Shown: piece by piece, positions 9,534 through 18,859 of the stretch
Layout: every line of letters starts with the position of its first letter
Numbering within the stretch: position 1 is the stretch's first letter
Assembly (NCBI RefSeq): GCF_016806125.1
Contig: NZ_CP047166.1
Coordinates: forward strand, 2,294,001-2,358,000
Direction of reading: 5' to 3'
Length of the DNA stretch: 64,000 bases
Source of the DNA: Ponticoccus alexandrii
GTDB lineage: Bacteria; Pseudomonadota; Alphaproteobacteria; Rhodobacterales; Rhodobacteraceae
Position numbers and translations under genes: made by a program
Notes under the pieces: model-generated
Databases searched by the model: none
What the model saw: the letters and a program-made list of their open reading frames with translations, nothing else
What the model was told of the DNA's origin: nothing

Positions 9534-11743
9534 CAGTGCGCTCCCCCGGTCATGGTCATCCAGGTGATGAAGACGGCGATGCCGATCACCATGGCGAAAG
9601 CGTAAGTGAAGATATAGCCGGACTGTGCGCGGCCCGCGAGGCGGGTGAAGAAGGGCACGATGCCCATGGCCACCCCGTTGATCGACCCGTCGATGACGTC
9701 CTGATCGCCACGCTTCCACAGGATGCGGCCAAGGCTTTTTGCGGGCCGCACGAAGAGGAAGTCATAGATCTCGTCAAAGTACCACTTGTTCAGCAGGAAC
9801 AGGTAAAGCGGGCGCTGGCTTTCGGCCAGCCGCTTCGGCAGCGCAGGGTTCGCGATGTAGAAGATATAGGCCGTCACAAAACCGATCACCATGGCGATGA
9901 AGGGGCTGATCTTGACCCATGTGGGCGCGTGGTGCGCCTCGTCCATGACGTGGTTGTCGGGCGCTATGTAGATCGCCCCCTCGGGCGCCATGGCCGGCAG
10001 CGCGGCATGTGTGCCGTCGGCAAGCGTCGCGTGATCACCGGACGGATCGACCGTCTCGGCACCGTCCGCGGCGGGCTCTGCACCCTCGGCGGTGTCCGCG
10101 ACTTCTGAGGCCTCGGCTCCTTCTGCAGCGGCCTCTGCCTCTGCGGCTGCATGGTCGGCCTCTTCACCGTGCTCGGCGGCTGCGCCATGCTCGGCGGCCT
10201 CGGCGTGGTGTGCGGGGATGCCGAAGAAGGCGTTCACCCGGTCGTGGTCGCCAAAGAATGAGCCGTACCAGACCATCCCCGAGAAGACCGCGCCCAGACC
10301 CAGAACGCCCAGCGGCGCCAGCATGACCGTCGGGCTTTCATGCGCGTGCTCATGCGTGTGCTTGTTGCCGCGCGGGTCGCCGTAGAAGGTCATGAACATC
10401 AGGCGCCACGAATAGAACGAGGTGAAGAGCGCCGCGATCACCAGCATCCAGAAGGCATAGCCCCCCGCCGTACCGGCCCATGCGCTCTCGATCACCGCGT
10501 CCTTGGACAGGAAACCTGCGAAACCAATGTGTGTCAGCGGAATGCCGACGCCGGTAATGGCCAGCGTGCCGACCATCATCGCCCAGAAGGTATAGGGGAT
10601 CTTCTTCCGCAGCCCGCCGTAGTTCCGCATGTCCTGCTCGTGGTGCATCGCGTGGATGACCGAACCCGCGCCAAGGAAGAGCATGGCCTTGAAGAAGGCA
10701 TGGGTGAAGAGGTGGAACATGGCGACCGAGTAGACGCCCACACCCGCCGCGACGAACATGTAACCCAGCTGCGAGCAGGTCGAATAGGCGATCACGCGCT
10801 TGATGTCGTTCTGCACGAGGCCCACGGTCGCCGCAAAGAAGGCGGTCGTCGCGCCAAGAATCGTGATGAACATGGTCGCATGGGGCGCGTATTCCATCAG
10901 CGGCGACATGCGGCAGACGAGGAAGACGCCCGCCGTCACCATCGTCGCCGCGTGGATCAGCGCCGAAACCGGCGTCGGGCCTTCCATGGCGTCGGGCAGC
11001 CATGTGTGCAGCAGCAGCTGCGCCGACTTGCCCATGGCGCCGATGAACAGCAGCACCGCCACCAGTTCCGCCGCGTTCCATGAGGTCCAGAGGAAGCTGA
11101 TCTGCGTCTGCGCCAGTTCGGGCACGGCGGCAAAGACATCGTTGAAACGCACCGAATCCGTCAGGAAGAACAGCGCGGCAATCCCCAGCGCAAAGCCGAA
11201 GTCGCCGACCCGGTTGACGATGAAGGCCTTCATCGCCGCCGCATTGGCCGAAGGCTTGCGGTAGTAGAAACCGATCAGCAGGTAGGAGGCGACGCCCACG
11301 CCCTCCCAGCCGAAGAACATCTGCACGAGGTTGTCCGAGGTCACCAGCATCAGCATGGCGAAGGTGAAGAACGACAGGTAGGCGAAGAAGCGGGCCTTGT
11401 AGCTCTCTTCCCCCTCCTTGAAGTTCTCGTCATGGGCCATGTAGCCGAAGGAATAGAGGTGCACGAGCGCCGAAACCGTGGTCACGACGATCAGCATGAT
11501 CGAGGTCAGGCGGTCCAGCCGGATCGACCAGTCGGTCGAGAGCGTACCGCTTTCGATCCAGCGCATGACCGGAATATGTTGCGTTTCCGGCCCGTGGGTC
11601 AGGAAGACGATCCACGAAAAGGCGCAGGCGAGGAACAGCAGGCCGGTGGTGACCCATTGCGCACCCCGGATCGAGATGAAGCGCCAGCCGAAGCCCGCGA
11701 TCAGGCTGCCCAGCAGGGGCGCGAAGAGGATGATGGTTTCCAT
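9533..11743 (-). CDS. nuoL: NADH-quinone oxidoreductase subunit L, with a His/Glu/Ala-rich loop insert
   Basis: NuoL is the distal proton-pumping subunit of complex I; its C-terminal lateral helix braces NuoM and NuoN. The 736-aa protein has the antiporter core with [24 protein letters not shown] and a C-terminal TM segment. Between about residues 510 and 600 there is a low-complexity stretch of Ala, Glu, His and Asp ([20 protein letters not shown] and on), seemingly a long charged loop near the lateral-helix region. This makes the protein longer than many NuoL proteins. ATG 11743 follows GAGAGGACAAT, directly after a small frame. Confidence 0.95.
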   Translation of the reverse strand: METIILFAPLLGSLIAGFGWRFISIRGAQWVTTGLLFLACAFSWIVFLTHGPETQHIPVMRWIESGTLSTDWSIRLDRLTSIMLIVVTTVSALVHLYSFGYMAHDENFKEGEESYKARFFAYLSFFTFAMLMLVTSDNLVQMFFGWEGVGVASYLLIGFYYRKPSANAAAMKAFIVNRVGDFGFALGIAALFFLTDSVRFNDVFAAVPELAQTQISFLWTSWNAAELVAVLLFIGAMGKSAQLLLHTWLPDAMEGPTPVSALIHAATMVTAGVFLVCRMSPLMEYAPHATMFITILGATTAFFAATVGLVQNDIKRVIAYSTCSQLGYMFVAAGVGVYSVAMFHLFTHAFFKAMLFLGAGSVIHAMHHEQDMRNYGGLRKKIPYTFWAMMVGTLAITGVGIPLTHIGFAGFLSKDAVIESAWAGTAGGYAFWMLVIAALFTSFYSWRLMFMTFYGDPRGNKHTHEHAHESPTVMLAPLGVLGLGAVFSGMVWYGSFFGDHDRVNAFFGIPAHHAEAAEHGAAAEHGEEADHAAAEAEAAAEGAEASEVADTAEGAEPAADGAETVDPSGDHATLADGTHAALPAMAPEGAIYIAPDNHVMDEAHHAPTWVKISPFIAMVIGFVTAYIFYIANPALPKRLAESQRPLYLFLLNKWYFDEIYDFLFVRPAKSLGRILWKRGDQDVIDGSINGVAMGIVPFFTRLAGRAQSGYIFTYAFAMVIGIAVFITWMTMTGGAH

Positions 11744-11755
11744 GGTATTGTCCTC

Positions 11756-11908
11756 TCAGCCCATTATCATTGAGATCGGCAACAAAAGCTGCGGATCGGG
11801 ATAGGGATAGGGAAGCATCATGGTCTTGGGGCCAGCCCATGCGATCACATTTGCGGGTGTTACTCCGAACAGAAGCATGAAACCCGGCAGACCAAGGTTG
11901 TTGATCAT
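11756..11908 (-). CDS. Small hydrophobic ORF between nuoK and nuoL (50 aa)
   Basis: This frame begins with ATG 11908 four bases after the nuoK stop and ends 12 bases before the nuoL ATG. It therefore fills the gap, and its stop region carries the nuoL ribosome site. It encodes MINNLGLPGFMLLFG, then a short hydrophobic region ending in AWAGPK, a proline/tyrosine patch (LPYPYPDPQ) and LLLPISMIMG. One membrane segment is likely. Paracoccus-type nqo clusters are known to contain unidentified frames in such gaps; equivalence to one of them is not established here. Confidence 0.5.
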   Translation of the reverse strand: MINNLGLPGFMLLFGVTPANVIAWAGPKTMMLPYPYPDPQLLLPISMIMG

Positions 11909-11912
11909 CGGC

Positions 11913-12218
11913 TCAGCCCTTCATCACGTTGACGTCTTCAACCGCGATCGTGCCACGGTTGCGGAAGAAGCAGACGAGGATCGCAAGGCCGATGGCGGCC
12001 TCGGCGGCGGCGACGGTCAGCACGAAGAGCGTGAAGACCTGCCCCACCAGATCGCCCAGATGGGTCGAGAAGGCCACGAGGTTGATGTTCACCGCCAAGA
12101 GCATCAGTTCGATGCTCATCAGCAGGATGATCACGTTCTTGCGGTTCAGGAAAAGCCCGAAGATGCCGATGACGAAAAGCACCGCCGCCACCGTCAGGTA
12201 ATGTTCCAGTCCGATCAT
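11913..12218 (-). CDS. nuoK: NADH-quinone oxidoreductase subunit K
   Basis: NuoK is a small membrane subunit near the junction of the complex I arms. It is 101 aa with three helices. The conserved glutamates are in [13 protein letters not shown] and [10 protein letters not shown]. The open frame extends 36 codons upstream, but ATG 12218 is preceded by AGGGGGACAG and gives the family start MIGLEHYL. It is separated from the upstream small frame by a 114-base leader with a GC hairpin. Confidence 0.96.
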   Translation of the reverse strand: MIGLEHYLTVAAVLFVIGIFGLFLNRKNVIILLMSIELMLLAVNINLVAFSTHLGDLVGQVFTLFVLTVAAAEAAIGLAILVCFFRNRGTIAVEDVNVMKG

Positions 12219-12298
12219 CTGTCCCCCTCGGGCCGCTCTGCCCGATTTGTGGTCTTGTCCGTCAGGGGCCGGATCGTCCGTTCCGTCCCCCGCATGTC

Positions 12299-12318
12299 GC
12301 GGCCCGCCAGGGGGCCGC
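12299..12318. other. GC hairpin in the leader between the 26-aa ORF and nuoK
   Basis: GCGGCCC and GGGCCGC form a 7-bp GC-only stem with a 6-nt loop. No U-tract follows, so it is not a classical terminator. It could be an RNA-processing or stability element between nuoJ and nuoK transcripts. Confidence 0.4.
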
Positions 12319-12332
12319 ATGGTCATGGCGGT

Positions 12333-12413
12333 CTAGCCGCCGAAGTAGCCGTAGGCCACCGGAACCGCCGTCACGATGCCCACCGCGACCGCCGTCCAGC
12401 TTCCCGCGTTCAC
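12333..12413 (-). CDS. Very small membrane peptide ORF between nuoJ and nuoK (26 aa)
   Basis: GTG 12413 overlaps the stop of the preceding 63-aa frame as GTGA. The peptide begins with Met-Asn-Ala-Gly and has a central stretch WTAVAVGIVTAVPVAYGYF, long enough for one membrane helix, ending GG. Its first bases GTGAACGC equal those of the upstream frame. It is too short for statistical support; the coupling and hydrophobicity argue for it. Confidence 0.4.
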   Translation of the reverse strand: MNAGSWTAVAVGIVTAVPVAYGYFGG

Positions 12414-12601
12414 GGCATCCGTCCGCGCAGCAGAAGGCGCCAGCCGATCATCCGCGTGCGCCAGCCGTCGCGCACATGCACCGGCACCAGCCGCATGGCC
12501 CGCCGCAGAAGCCATGCACCCAGCGTCAGCTTGAACGCCCAGAAAGCCGCGTATACCGCCAGCCCAGCGGGCGAGAGCATGAAGTCGAAGAATGCGTTCA
12601 C
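12410..12601 (-). CDS. Small membrane protein ORF between nuoJ and nuoK (63 aa)
   Basis: GTG 12601 overlaps the nuoJ stop codon as GTGA. The 63-aa product has one hydrophobic segment ([19 protein letters not shown], about residues 14-32) followed by an arginine-rich tail with [19 protein letters not shown], so the C-terminus is probably cytoplasmic. The GTGA overlaps on both sides tie its translation to nuoJ and to the next peptide. No family was recognised. A complex I accessory or assembly peptide is one possibility, not shown. Confidence 0.55.
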   Translation of the reverse strand: MNAFFDFMLSPAGLAVYAAFWAFKLTLGAWLLRRAMRLVPVHVRDGWRTRMIGWRLLLRGRMP

Positions 12602-13200
12602 AGCCCCTGCCCCGGTTTGACGTCGCGCAGTTCCATCGCCTTGGCCGGATCGCGGTACATCTGCGCCAGCACGTCCTGACGCTTCACGTCCTGACGGTGG
12701 CGGAGCGTCAGCACGATGGCCCCGATCATCGCCACCAGCAGGATCAGACCGGCGAGCTGGAACAGCAGGAAGTAGCGGTCGTAAAGCAGCATGCCCAGGG
12801 CCTGCGTGTTGTGCATCTCCGTGCCGATGGGCGCGGCGCGCTGCGCCTCGGCCATGTCCGACGCGTCCCATGCCCCGAAGGCCATGACCAGCTGCATCAG
12901 GATCACCAGCCCGATCAGAAGCGCGAGTGGCATGTATTTGGCCATCTCCGCCTTCAGCTCGGCGAAATCCACGTCCAGCATCATCACCACGAAGAGGAAC
13001 AGCACCGCGACCGCGCCCACGTAGACGATGACCAGAAGCATGGCCACAAACTCGGCGCCCATCAGGACGAAGAGCCCCGCCGACGACAGGAAGGCGAGGA
13101 TCAGCCAGAGCACCGAGTGCACCGGGTTGCGGCTGACGACGGTGAACAAACCGCCCGCGATGGCGCCGATCGCAAAGAGGTAGAAGGCAAAGACGGTCAT
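12598..13200 (-). CDS. nuoJ: NADH-quinone oxidoreductase subunit J
   Basis: NuoJ is a membrane subunit of complex I whose third helix takes part in coupling. The 200-aa protein has five predicted helices and the conserved [16 protein letters not shown] segment. The open frame continues upstream, but ATG 13200 overlaps the stop of the upstream CMD-like gene as ATGA and gives [10 protein letters not shown]. The C-terminal tail of about 30 residues is charged and ends close to the following small frame. Confidence 0.96.
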   Translation of the reverse strand: MTVFAFYLFAIGAIAGGLFTVVSRNPVHSVLWLILAFLSSAGLFVLMGAEFVAMLLVIVYVGAVAVLFLFVVMMLDVDFAELKAEMAKYMPLALLIGLVILMQLVMAFGAWDASDMAEAQRAAPIGTEMHNTQALGMLLYDRYFLLFQLAGLILLVAMIGAIVLTLRHRQDVKRQDVLAQMYRDPAKAMELRDVKPGQGL

Positions 13201-13604
13201 GTTTCGTCGTCCTTTCGGTCTGTCATGACCTCGCGCGCAAGGTCCATGGCCCGGGTCATGGCGGGAATGCCCGCGAACATCGACATCTGCGCGATGGTCT
13301 CGGCCACTTCCTCGTCGGTGGCGCCCGCCTCGAGCGCGTGGCGCACCGCCATGCGAAACGGCGTTTCGGCCTGTGCGCCCTGCATCGTCATCCCCGCGAT
13401 GGTCAAGAGCAGCCGCGTCTTGGCATCCAGCCCGGATGCGGAGATGCCCTTGCCGAACCACATTTCCATCGCGTCCTTGGACATGGTCGGCCAGAGCTTC
13501 TCGAAGCCCTTGGGATCGAAGGAGGACAGCGCCGGGTTGAAGGCCTTGGCCATCTCCTGCGCCTGCTGCATCATCAGCTCGAAGGGGGTTTTTGCGTCAG
13601 ACAT
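13197..13604 (-). CDS. Carboxymuconolactone decarboxylase (AhpD-like) family protein inside the nuo cluster
   Basis: The 135-aa protein has a CMD/AhpD-like helical domain with the pattern [31 protein letters not shown] and [15 protein letters not shown]. The CxxC of active AhpD is absent; these positions carry no cysteine, so alkylhydroperoxidase activity is unlikely. ATG 13604 was preferred over 12 upstream codons because it gives [11 protein letters not shown]. The stop overlaps nuoJ (ATGA), which puts it firmly in the operon. Its role with complex I is unknown. Confidence 0.8.
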   Translation of the reverse strand: MSDAKTPFELMMQQAQEMAKAFNPALSSFDPKGFEKLWPTMSKDAMEMWFGKGISASGLDAKTRLLLTIAGMTMQGAQAETPFRMAVRHALEAGATDEEVAETIAQMSMFAGIPAMTRAMDLAREVMTDRKDDET

Positions 13605-13620
13605 CACGGCTCTCCCGACC

Positions 13621-13665
13621 ATGGATTTTGGAAAATCCATGGCAAAAATCTTCGAAGATTTTTGC
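13621..13665. repeat. Double-hairpin intergenic element, copy 1 (between nuoI and CMD gene)
   Basis: Two palindromes stand side by side: 13621-13640 with 9-bp arms (ATGGATTTT/AAAATCCAT), and 13642-13665, a perfect 24-base palindrome centred on CTTCGAAG. Similar paired hairpins occur at 27667-27722, 49114-49159 and 61872-61918. AT-rich arms stand out in this GC-rich region. Confidence 0.6.
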
Positions 13666-13673
13666 GTTGCGGC

Positions 13674-14168
13674 TCATCTGTAAGGCGCGTCCAGTTCGAG
13701 GTTGCGGGCAATCTCGGCCTCCCAGCGGTCGCCGTTGGCGAGCAGCTTGGCCTTGTCGTAGAACAGTTCCTCGCGGGTTTCGGTCGAGAACTCGAAGTTC
13801 GGCCCCTCGACGATGGCATCGACCGGGCAGGCCTCTTGGCAGAAACCGCAGTAGATGCATTTCGTCATGTCGATGTCGTAGCGCGTCGTCCGGCGAGAGC
13901 CGTCGTCGCGCGGCTCGGCGTCGATGGTGATCGCCTGCGCCGGGCAGATCGCCTCGCAGAGCTTACAGGCGATGCAGCGTTCCTCGCCGTTGGGGTAGCG
14001 CCGCAGGGCGTGCTCGCCACGGAAGCGCGGGCTAAGCGGGCCCTTTTCGTGCGGGTAGTTGACCGTCGCCTTGGGTGCGAAGAAGTACTTCAACCCCAGC
14101 TGGAACCCCTTCACGAAGTCCGCGAGCAGGAAGTATTTCGCGGCACGGCCGTAATCCATCGTGGCCAT
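13674..14168 (-). CDS. nuoI: NADH-quinone oxidoreductase subunit I
   Basis: NuoI carries the two [4Fe-4S] clusters N6a and N6b that pass electrons toward NuoB. Both ferredoxin motifs are complete: [12 protein letters not shown] and [12 protein letters not shown]. The protein is 164 aa from ATG 14168, whose A is shared with the upstream stop (TGATG); a TTG one codon earlier is also possible. The C-terminal helix after the clusters is present. Confidence 0.97.
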   Translation of the reverse strand: MATMDYGRAAKYFLLADFVKGFQLGLKYFFAPKATVNYPHEKGPLSPRFRGEHALRRYPNGEERCIACKLCEAICPAQAITIDAEPRDDGSRRTTRYDIDMTKCIYCGFCQEACPVDAIVEGPNFEFSTETREELFYDKAKLLANGDRWEAEIARNLELDAPYR

Positions 14169-14542
14169 CAATAGCCCCCCTGTGATTGCGGCGGATCCTG
14201 CATCTGGGGCCCGGGGTACCCTGCCCCCTGGGAATCTGTCTGCGGGTCGCCGTTGGCGTCGTAGTCCTGAAAGCCGGTGCTGGCGCCGGGCGCCTGCATC
14301 GGCTGTTGCGCTTCCAGTTCGGGCTGCGCGGGCGCGTCAGAGGCCTTGGCGCTCTTGCGGGCCTCGGCGGCCTGCACGTCGGCGGCCCAGCGGAACAGCG
14401 CGGCGGCAATCTCCGTCGCCTGCGGCATCAGGTTGCCGTCGCTGTCCACGTCCGGCAGGCCGGTGTCGCGGACGACGAAATCACCCAGTTCGATCATGTC
14501 GATGTACTTGGCGTCGAGGATTGCGGTCTTGAGGTCGCTCAT
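14168..14542 (-). CDS. Unknown hydrophilic protein between nuoH and nuoI (124 aa)
   Basis: ATG 14542 follows GGGAGAATCCCG, and the stop is coupled to nuoI by TGATG. Residues 1-70 look folded ([21 protein letters not shown], with a VDSDGN turn), with [21 protein letters not shown] helical. The last 50 residues are rich in Pro, Gln, Gly and Ala and probably disordered. There is no signal peptide, so it is cytoplasmic. No known family was recognised. Its tight coupling to nuoI suggests co-expression with complex I. Confidence 0.75.
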   Translation of the reverse strand: MSDLKTAILDAKYIDMIELGDFVVRDTGLPDVDSDGNLMPQATEIAAALFRWAADVQAAEARKSAKASDAPAQPELEAQQPMQAPGASTGFQDYDANGDPQTDSQGAGYPGPQMQDPPQSQGGY

Positions 14543-14679
14543 CGGGATTCTCCCATGACAGGCGCGGCGGGCGACATGCCCGCGGCTGCCCGCAGGATAC
14601 CACGCGACCCGTGGCCCTTTTCGGGAAAGGCCGGGGCGCCGGTGCGGCAGTCCATGAGTGTCACCGAGCGATTCAAGCC

Positions 14680-15717
14680 TCAGCCCCCCATCGCCCAGCG
14701 GGCCCAGAAGCCGCCGAGCACCTCGAACTTCGCGAGGAACGCCACCACGACCACCCAGGCCAGCGAGAACGGCAGGAAGACCTTCCAGCCGATGCGCATC
14801 AGCTGGTCATAGCGGTAGCGCGGGGTGATCGCCTTCACCATGGCGAAGAGGAAGAAGAAGAAGGCCATCTTCGCCACCATCCACAGCGCGCCGTCCGGCA
14901 GGCCCGGGATGGGCGAGAGCCAGCCGCCGAAGAACAGCAGAGTCGTCAGCGCGCACATCAGGAAGATCGCGATGTATTCACCCGCCATGAACAGCAGGAA
15001 GGGCGTCGCGGAGTATTCGACCTGATAACCCGCCACCAGTTCCGATTCCGCTTCCGGCAGGTCGAAGGGCGGACGGTTGGTTTCCGCCAGCGCGCTGATG
15101 AAGAACAGGAAAACCATCGGGAAATGCGGCAGCCAATACCAGCCGAAGAAGCCCCAGCCGGTGTCCTGCGCCTTGACGATGTCACCGAAGTTCATCGAGC
15201 CGGTCGAGAGGATCACGCCGATGATGATCAGCCCGATGGAGACCTCGTAGGAAATCATCTGCGCTGCAGAGCGCAGCGAGCCGAGGAAGGGGTATTTCGA
15301 GTTCGATGCCCAGCCGCCCATGATCACGCCGTAGACCTCCAGCGAGGAGACGGCGAAGACATACAGGATGGCGACGTTGATGTCCGAGATCACCCATCCG
15401 TCCGCGAAGGGGATCACCGCCCAGGCGATCACCGCCAGAACGAAGCTGGTCAGCGGCGCGAGGATGAAGACGGTGCGGTCCGCGCCCGCCGGGATCACCA
15501 CTTCCTTGACGACGTATTTCAGCGCGTCGGCCACGGATTGCAGCAGGCCCCATGTGCCCACCACGTTCGGGCCGCGCCGCATCTGCACCGCCGCCCAGAT
15601 CTTGCGGTCGCCGTAGACGAGGAACAGCAGCGAGATCATGACGAAGCCCAGCACCGCAAGGCATTGCGCAAGGATGATCACGAAGGTGCCCAGGGGCGTG
15701 GAGAAAAAGCTGTCCAT
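14680..15717 (-). CDS. nuoH: NADH-quinone oxidoreductase subunit H
   Basis: NuoH forms part of the quinone-binding chamber at the junction of the two arms. The 345-aa protein has about eight helices and the conserved segments [29 protein letters not shown] and [20 protein letters not shown]. The open frame begins 20 codons earlier, but ATG 15717 behind GAGGACCTG gives the normal start. It starts 7 bases after the stop of the upstream lipoprotein gene. Confidence 0.97.
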   Translation of the reverse strand: MDSFFSTPLGTFVIILAQCLAVLGFVMISLLFLVYGDRKIWAAVQMRRGPNVVGTWGLLQSVADALKYVVKEVVIPAGADRTVFILAPLTSFVLAVIAWAVIPFADGWVISDINVAILYVFAVSSLEVYGVIMGGWASNSKYPFLGSLRSAAQMISYEVSIGLIIIGVILSTGSMNFGDIVKAQDTGWGFFGWYWLPHFPMVFLFFISALAETNRPPFDLPEAESELVAGYQVEYSATPFLLFMAGEYIAIFLMCALTTLLFFGGWLSPIPGLPDGALWMVAKMAFFFFLFAMVKAITPRYRYDQLMRIGWKVFLPFSLAWVVVVAFLAKFEVLGGFWARWAMGG

Positions 15718-15724
15718 CAGGTCC

Positions 15725-16123
15725 TCACACCATCGGTATTCCGTTTTCCGCGCAGGACAGGGCCGTGACCTCCGCATCGATTGTCTTCAGCCCCGCGGGC
15801 AGCGCGGCCGAGATCGTGTAGACCGCATCGCCGCGCCAGAGGCCAGCCTCTTCCTCGACCGTCGTGCGCAAGTGACGCGCAAAGCCGTAGCCTCGGATGA
15901 TCGCATATTGCGCCGCTGCGCATTCGGCGTAGCGTTCCACGTCCTGCGGATCGCGCGCGCCGCGCATCGCCACGAGGAAACTGACGAGGTCCCCGTCCAG
16001 CAGACGCGTTTCCACCCCCTGATAGACCGGGGTGAACGGCAGCTCGCCCCGCGGCACGGGCTCTGCGCAGGCCGCGAGCGCAGAAATCACGGCCAGCGCC
16101 GCTATGGGTCTGCGAACGCTCAC
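15725..16123 (-). CDS. Predicted lipoprotein between nuoG and nuoH (132 aa)
   Basis: GTG 16123 directly follows the nuoG stop TGA. The first 19 residues form a lipoprotein signal ending LAAC-AEP. The mature part has two further cysteines (YAECAAAQ and TALSCAENG), which could form one disulfide. [15 protein letters not shown] and [12 protein letters not shown] are distinctive segments. It is likely anchored in a membrane facing the periplasm and co-translated with nuoG. No characterised family was recognised; it resembles conserved Rhodobacterales proteins of unknown function. Confidence 0.78.
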   Translation of the reverse strand: MSVRRPIAALAVISALAACAEPVPRGELPFTPVYQGVETRLLDGDLVSFLVAMRGARDPQDVERYAECAAAQYAIIRGYGFARHLRTTVEEEAGLWRGDAVYTISAALPAGLKTIDAEVTALSCAENGIPMV

Positions 16124-18142
16124 TCATTCCGCCGCAAGCGGGGCTGCCGCGCGCGCCTTGGCCCGACGGCTGAGGTCGGCCATGACCTCCGACGCCCGGG
16201 CGATGGGATTGGTCAGGTAGAAATCCGCAATGGCGGTGCGGAAGCTGGCCTCTCCCAATGTGCCCGCCTCGAGCGGTTGCCAGTCGTTTTCGGGCACCTG
16301 ATCGACCTTCTTGAGGTGCGGGACATCCTTGACCAGCGCCTGCCGCAGTTGCGCGAGGCTGTCCCACGGTAGGGTCGCGCCCAGTTCGGCGGAGAGCGCG
16401 CGCAGGATCGCCCAGTTCTCCTTGGCCTCGCCCGGGGCGAAGCCGGCGCGCAGCGCCAGTTGCGGGCGGCCCTCGGTGTTCACGAAAAGCCCGTGTTCCT
16501 CGGTCCATGCGGCGGCGGGCAGGATCACGTCGGCGCGATGCGCGCCCCGATCGCCATGCGAGCCCTGATAGATGACGAAGGCGCCCGGCGCGATCTCGAC
16601 CTCGTCGGCGCCGAGGTTGTAGATCACGTCGGCCTCTGCGACGGCCTCCATGCCACGCTCCGTCACCGCGCCCACGTCCAGCGCGCCGACGCGGCTGGCG
16701 GCGGTGTGAAGGATCAGCAGCTTCGCGCCAGCGGCCTCGGCCATTCGCATCACGGTGCCCAGTACGGCGGCGCCATCGGCCTCCGTCAGGGCGCCCTGCC
16801 CGACGATCACGACGCCGCGCTGGTCCTGCTTGTCGGAGTGGTCCATGTCGGCCAGCCGCTGCAAGGCGCCGCGGTCGGTCCCGATGTCGGAGACCTCATA
16901 GGTCAGATCGGCGGGCGTGCCGACCCGGGCGACCTTGGCCCCGGCGGCCCAGGCCTTGCGGATGCGCGCGTTCAGGACCGGTGCCTCGATCCGGGGATTG
17001 GTGCCGATCAGCAGGATCATCTCCGCCTCGTCGATATCTTCGATGCTGGCGGTTCCAACATAGGCGGAGCGGTTGCCCGCGGGCAGCTTGGCCCCATCGG
17101 TGCGGCATTCGACGACACCGCCCTGCCCCTCGACCATCTGCTTGAGGCTATAGGCCGCCTCGACCGGGGCCAGGTCGCCGACGATCCCGGCAAGGCTCTT
17201 GGCGACCTTGATCGCCCCGGCGGCCTTTTCCAGCGCCTCGGGCCAGGTCGCAGGCCGCAGCTTGTCGTTCTCGCGCACATAGGGGCGATCCAGCCGCTGG
17301 CGGCGCAGCCCGTCCCAGACAAACCGCGTCTTGTCGGAGATCCACTCCTCGTTCGTGCCGTCATGGTTGCGCGGCAGGATGCGCATGACTTCGCGGCCCT
17401 TGGTGTCCACGCGGATCGAAGAGCCAAGCGCATCCATCACGTCGATGGTCTCTGTCTTGGTCAGCTCCCACGGGCGGGCCGTGAAGGCGTAGGGCTTCGA
17501 CACCAGCGCGCCCACCGGGCACAGGTCGATGATATTGCCCTGCAGTTCCGAATCGAGCGTCTGGTTCAGGTAGGACGTGATCTCTGCATCCTCGCCTCGT
17601 CCGGTCTGGCCCATCTGGGTGATGCCCGCGACCTCGGTCGTGAAGCGCACGCAGCGGGTGCAGGAGATACAGCGCGTCATGTGAGTCTCGACCAGCGGGC
17701 CGAGATCCAGATCGTCGACGGCGCGCTTGGCCTCGCGGTAGCGCGAGAAGTCGGCGCCATAGGCCATCGCCTGATCCTGAAGGTCGCATTCGCCGCCCTG
17801 ATCGCAGATCGGGCAATCGAGCGGGTGGTTGATGAGCAGGAACTCCATCACCCCCTCGCGGGCCTTTTTGACCATCGGAGAGTTGGTCTTGACCTGCGGG
17901 GGCTCGCCATCCTTGCCGGGGCGCAGGTCGCGCACTTGCATCGCACAGGACGCGGCGGGCTTCGGCGGGCCGCCCACGACCTCGACAAGGCACATGCGGC
18001 AGTTGCCCGCGATCGACAGGCGTTCGTGGTAGCAGAAACGCGGCACCTCGATCCCGGCCTGCTCGCAGGCCTGAATCAGGGTCATGGCGCCATCCACTTC
18101 CAACTCGATTCCGTCGATGTTGATCTTGCGCAAATCGGACAT
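16124..18142 (-). CDS. nuoG: NADH-quinone oxidoreductase subunit G
   Basis: NuoG is the largest peripheral-arm subunit. Cluster ligands are all visible: [2Fe-2S] at C37, C48, C51 and C66; cluster N5 as H106, C110, C113 and C119; a further [4Fe-4S] with C158, C161, C164 and C208. The C-terminal molybdopterin-oxidoreductase-like domain (about 220-672) has lost catalytic function in this family. The 672-aa length is usual for alphaproteobacteria. A 220-base gap with a hairpin precedes it. Confidence 0.97.
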   Translation of the reverse strand: MSDLRKINIDGIELEVDGAMTLIQACEQAGIEVPRFCYHERLSIAGNCRMCLVEVVGGPPKPAASCAMQVRDLRPGKDGEPPQVKTNSPMVKKAREGVMEFLLINHPLDCPICDQGGECDLQDQAMAYGADFSRYREAKRAVDDLDLGPLVETHMTRCISCTRCVRFTTEVAGITQMGQTGRGEDAEITSYLNQTLDSELQGNIIDLCPVGALVSKPYAFTARPWELTKTETIDVMDALGSSIRVDTKGREVMRILPRNHDGTNEEWISDKTRFVWDGLRRQRLDRPYVRENDKLRPATWPEALEKAAGAIKVAKSLAGIVGDLAPVEAAYSLKQMVEGQGGVVECRTDGAKLPAGNRSAYVGTASIEDIDEAEMILLIGTNPRIEAPVLNARIRKAWAAGAKVARVGTPADLTYEVSDIGTDRGALQRLADMDHSDKQDQRGVVIVGQGALTEADGAAVLGTVMRMAEAAGAKLLILHTAASRVGALDVGAVTERGMEAVAEADVIYNLGADEVEIAPGAFVIYQGSHGDRGAHRADVILPAAAWTEEHGLFVNTEGRPQLALRAGFAPGEAKENWAILRALSAELGATLPWDSLAQLRQALVKDVPHLKKVDQVPENDWQPLEAGTLGEASFRTAIADFYLTNPIARASEVMADLSRRAKARAAAPLAAE

Positions 18143-18258
18143 GCTGGCGCCTTTCCAGTTCCATTGCTGGCAGCGCTCATCCGCAGATGAGCCGCGGTCG
18201 AGGGCGTTCTACCGCGCATCCCTGTCCGATACCAGATGCCCGACCGCCCAAAAGCGGG

Positions 18259-18298
18259 AAAAATCGACGCGGGCGCGGGCCTCTCGCGACCCGCGCCC
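18259..18298 (-). terminator. Hairpin with distal U-run in the nuoG leader (possible attenuator)
   Basis: GGGCGCGGG (18271-18279) pairs with CCCGCGCCC (18290-18298) in a 9-bp GC stem. On the minus strand, seven bases then five U residues follow. The separation makes it a weak terminator, perhaps an attenuator or transcript boundary between the DUF5333-like gene and nuoG. Confidence 0.3.
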
Positions 18299-18362
18299 CG
18301 CAATTTAACGATTTGAAAAGAATGCGGTAATTCCCGACTAAATCAGTCAGAAATGCCGAGCT

Positions 18363-18755
18363 TCACCGCAGGAAGCTGCCCACCGGCCCGCCGCGCGCGA
18401 TATCCGCCTTGCCATAGGCACAAAGCGCCGCGCGATCCTTCGCGTTGACACCCTGACTGGACAGATAGGCTTCGGCCTTCTTGCGCATACGCTCCTTTTC
18501 CGCCTTCGAGGTCACGTAGTCGTCGATCTCGTCGTTGGAGTACCCCATGTCCTTAGCCATCCCCTTCAGGGTGTTGAGCTGTGACATGGCCCGGATCAGG
18601 CGCGGCTCGATGCCATCGCATTTCTTGCGGATCTCGTCGGCAATCGCGATGGCCATGAGGCCGTTGTCGATCTGCGGCACATCGCGCAGCGGCGGCTTAG
18701 CCTGCGCTTGGACAGCCGTCATGGCAAGGATCAGGGCGGCGGGAATCAGGCGCAT
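18363..18755 (-). CDS. Exported protein, DUF5333-like (130 aa)
   Basis: A signal peptide (first 19 residues, cleavage after AQA) precedes a 111-residue helical, charged domain with two cysteines (IRKKCDGIE and ALCAYGKAD), so one disulfide is possible in the periplasm. It includes NTLKGMAKDMGYSNDEIDDYV and a KAEAYLSSQGV segment. I associate this with DUF5333, a Rhodobacterales family often near nuo genes, from memory only. An AAAGGAGCACCCCA site precedes ATG 18755. Function unknown. Confidence 0.75.
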   Translation of the reverse strand: MRLIPAALILAMTAVQAQAKPPLRDVPQIDNGLMAIAIADEIRKKCDGIEPRLIRAMSQLNTLKGMAKDMGYSNDEIDDYVTSKAEKERMRKKAEAYLSSQGVNAKDRAALCAYGKADIARGGPVGSFLR

Positions 18756-18859
18756 TGGGGTGCTCCTTTGGATTGGACGTCCCCCTGAATGAAGGTCACC
18801 GGCGCCGGCTATTCAATAACCGGCCCCCCGACTTTTGCTTTTCGGCGGAAATTCCCCGA

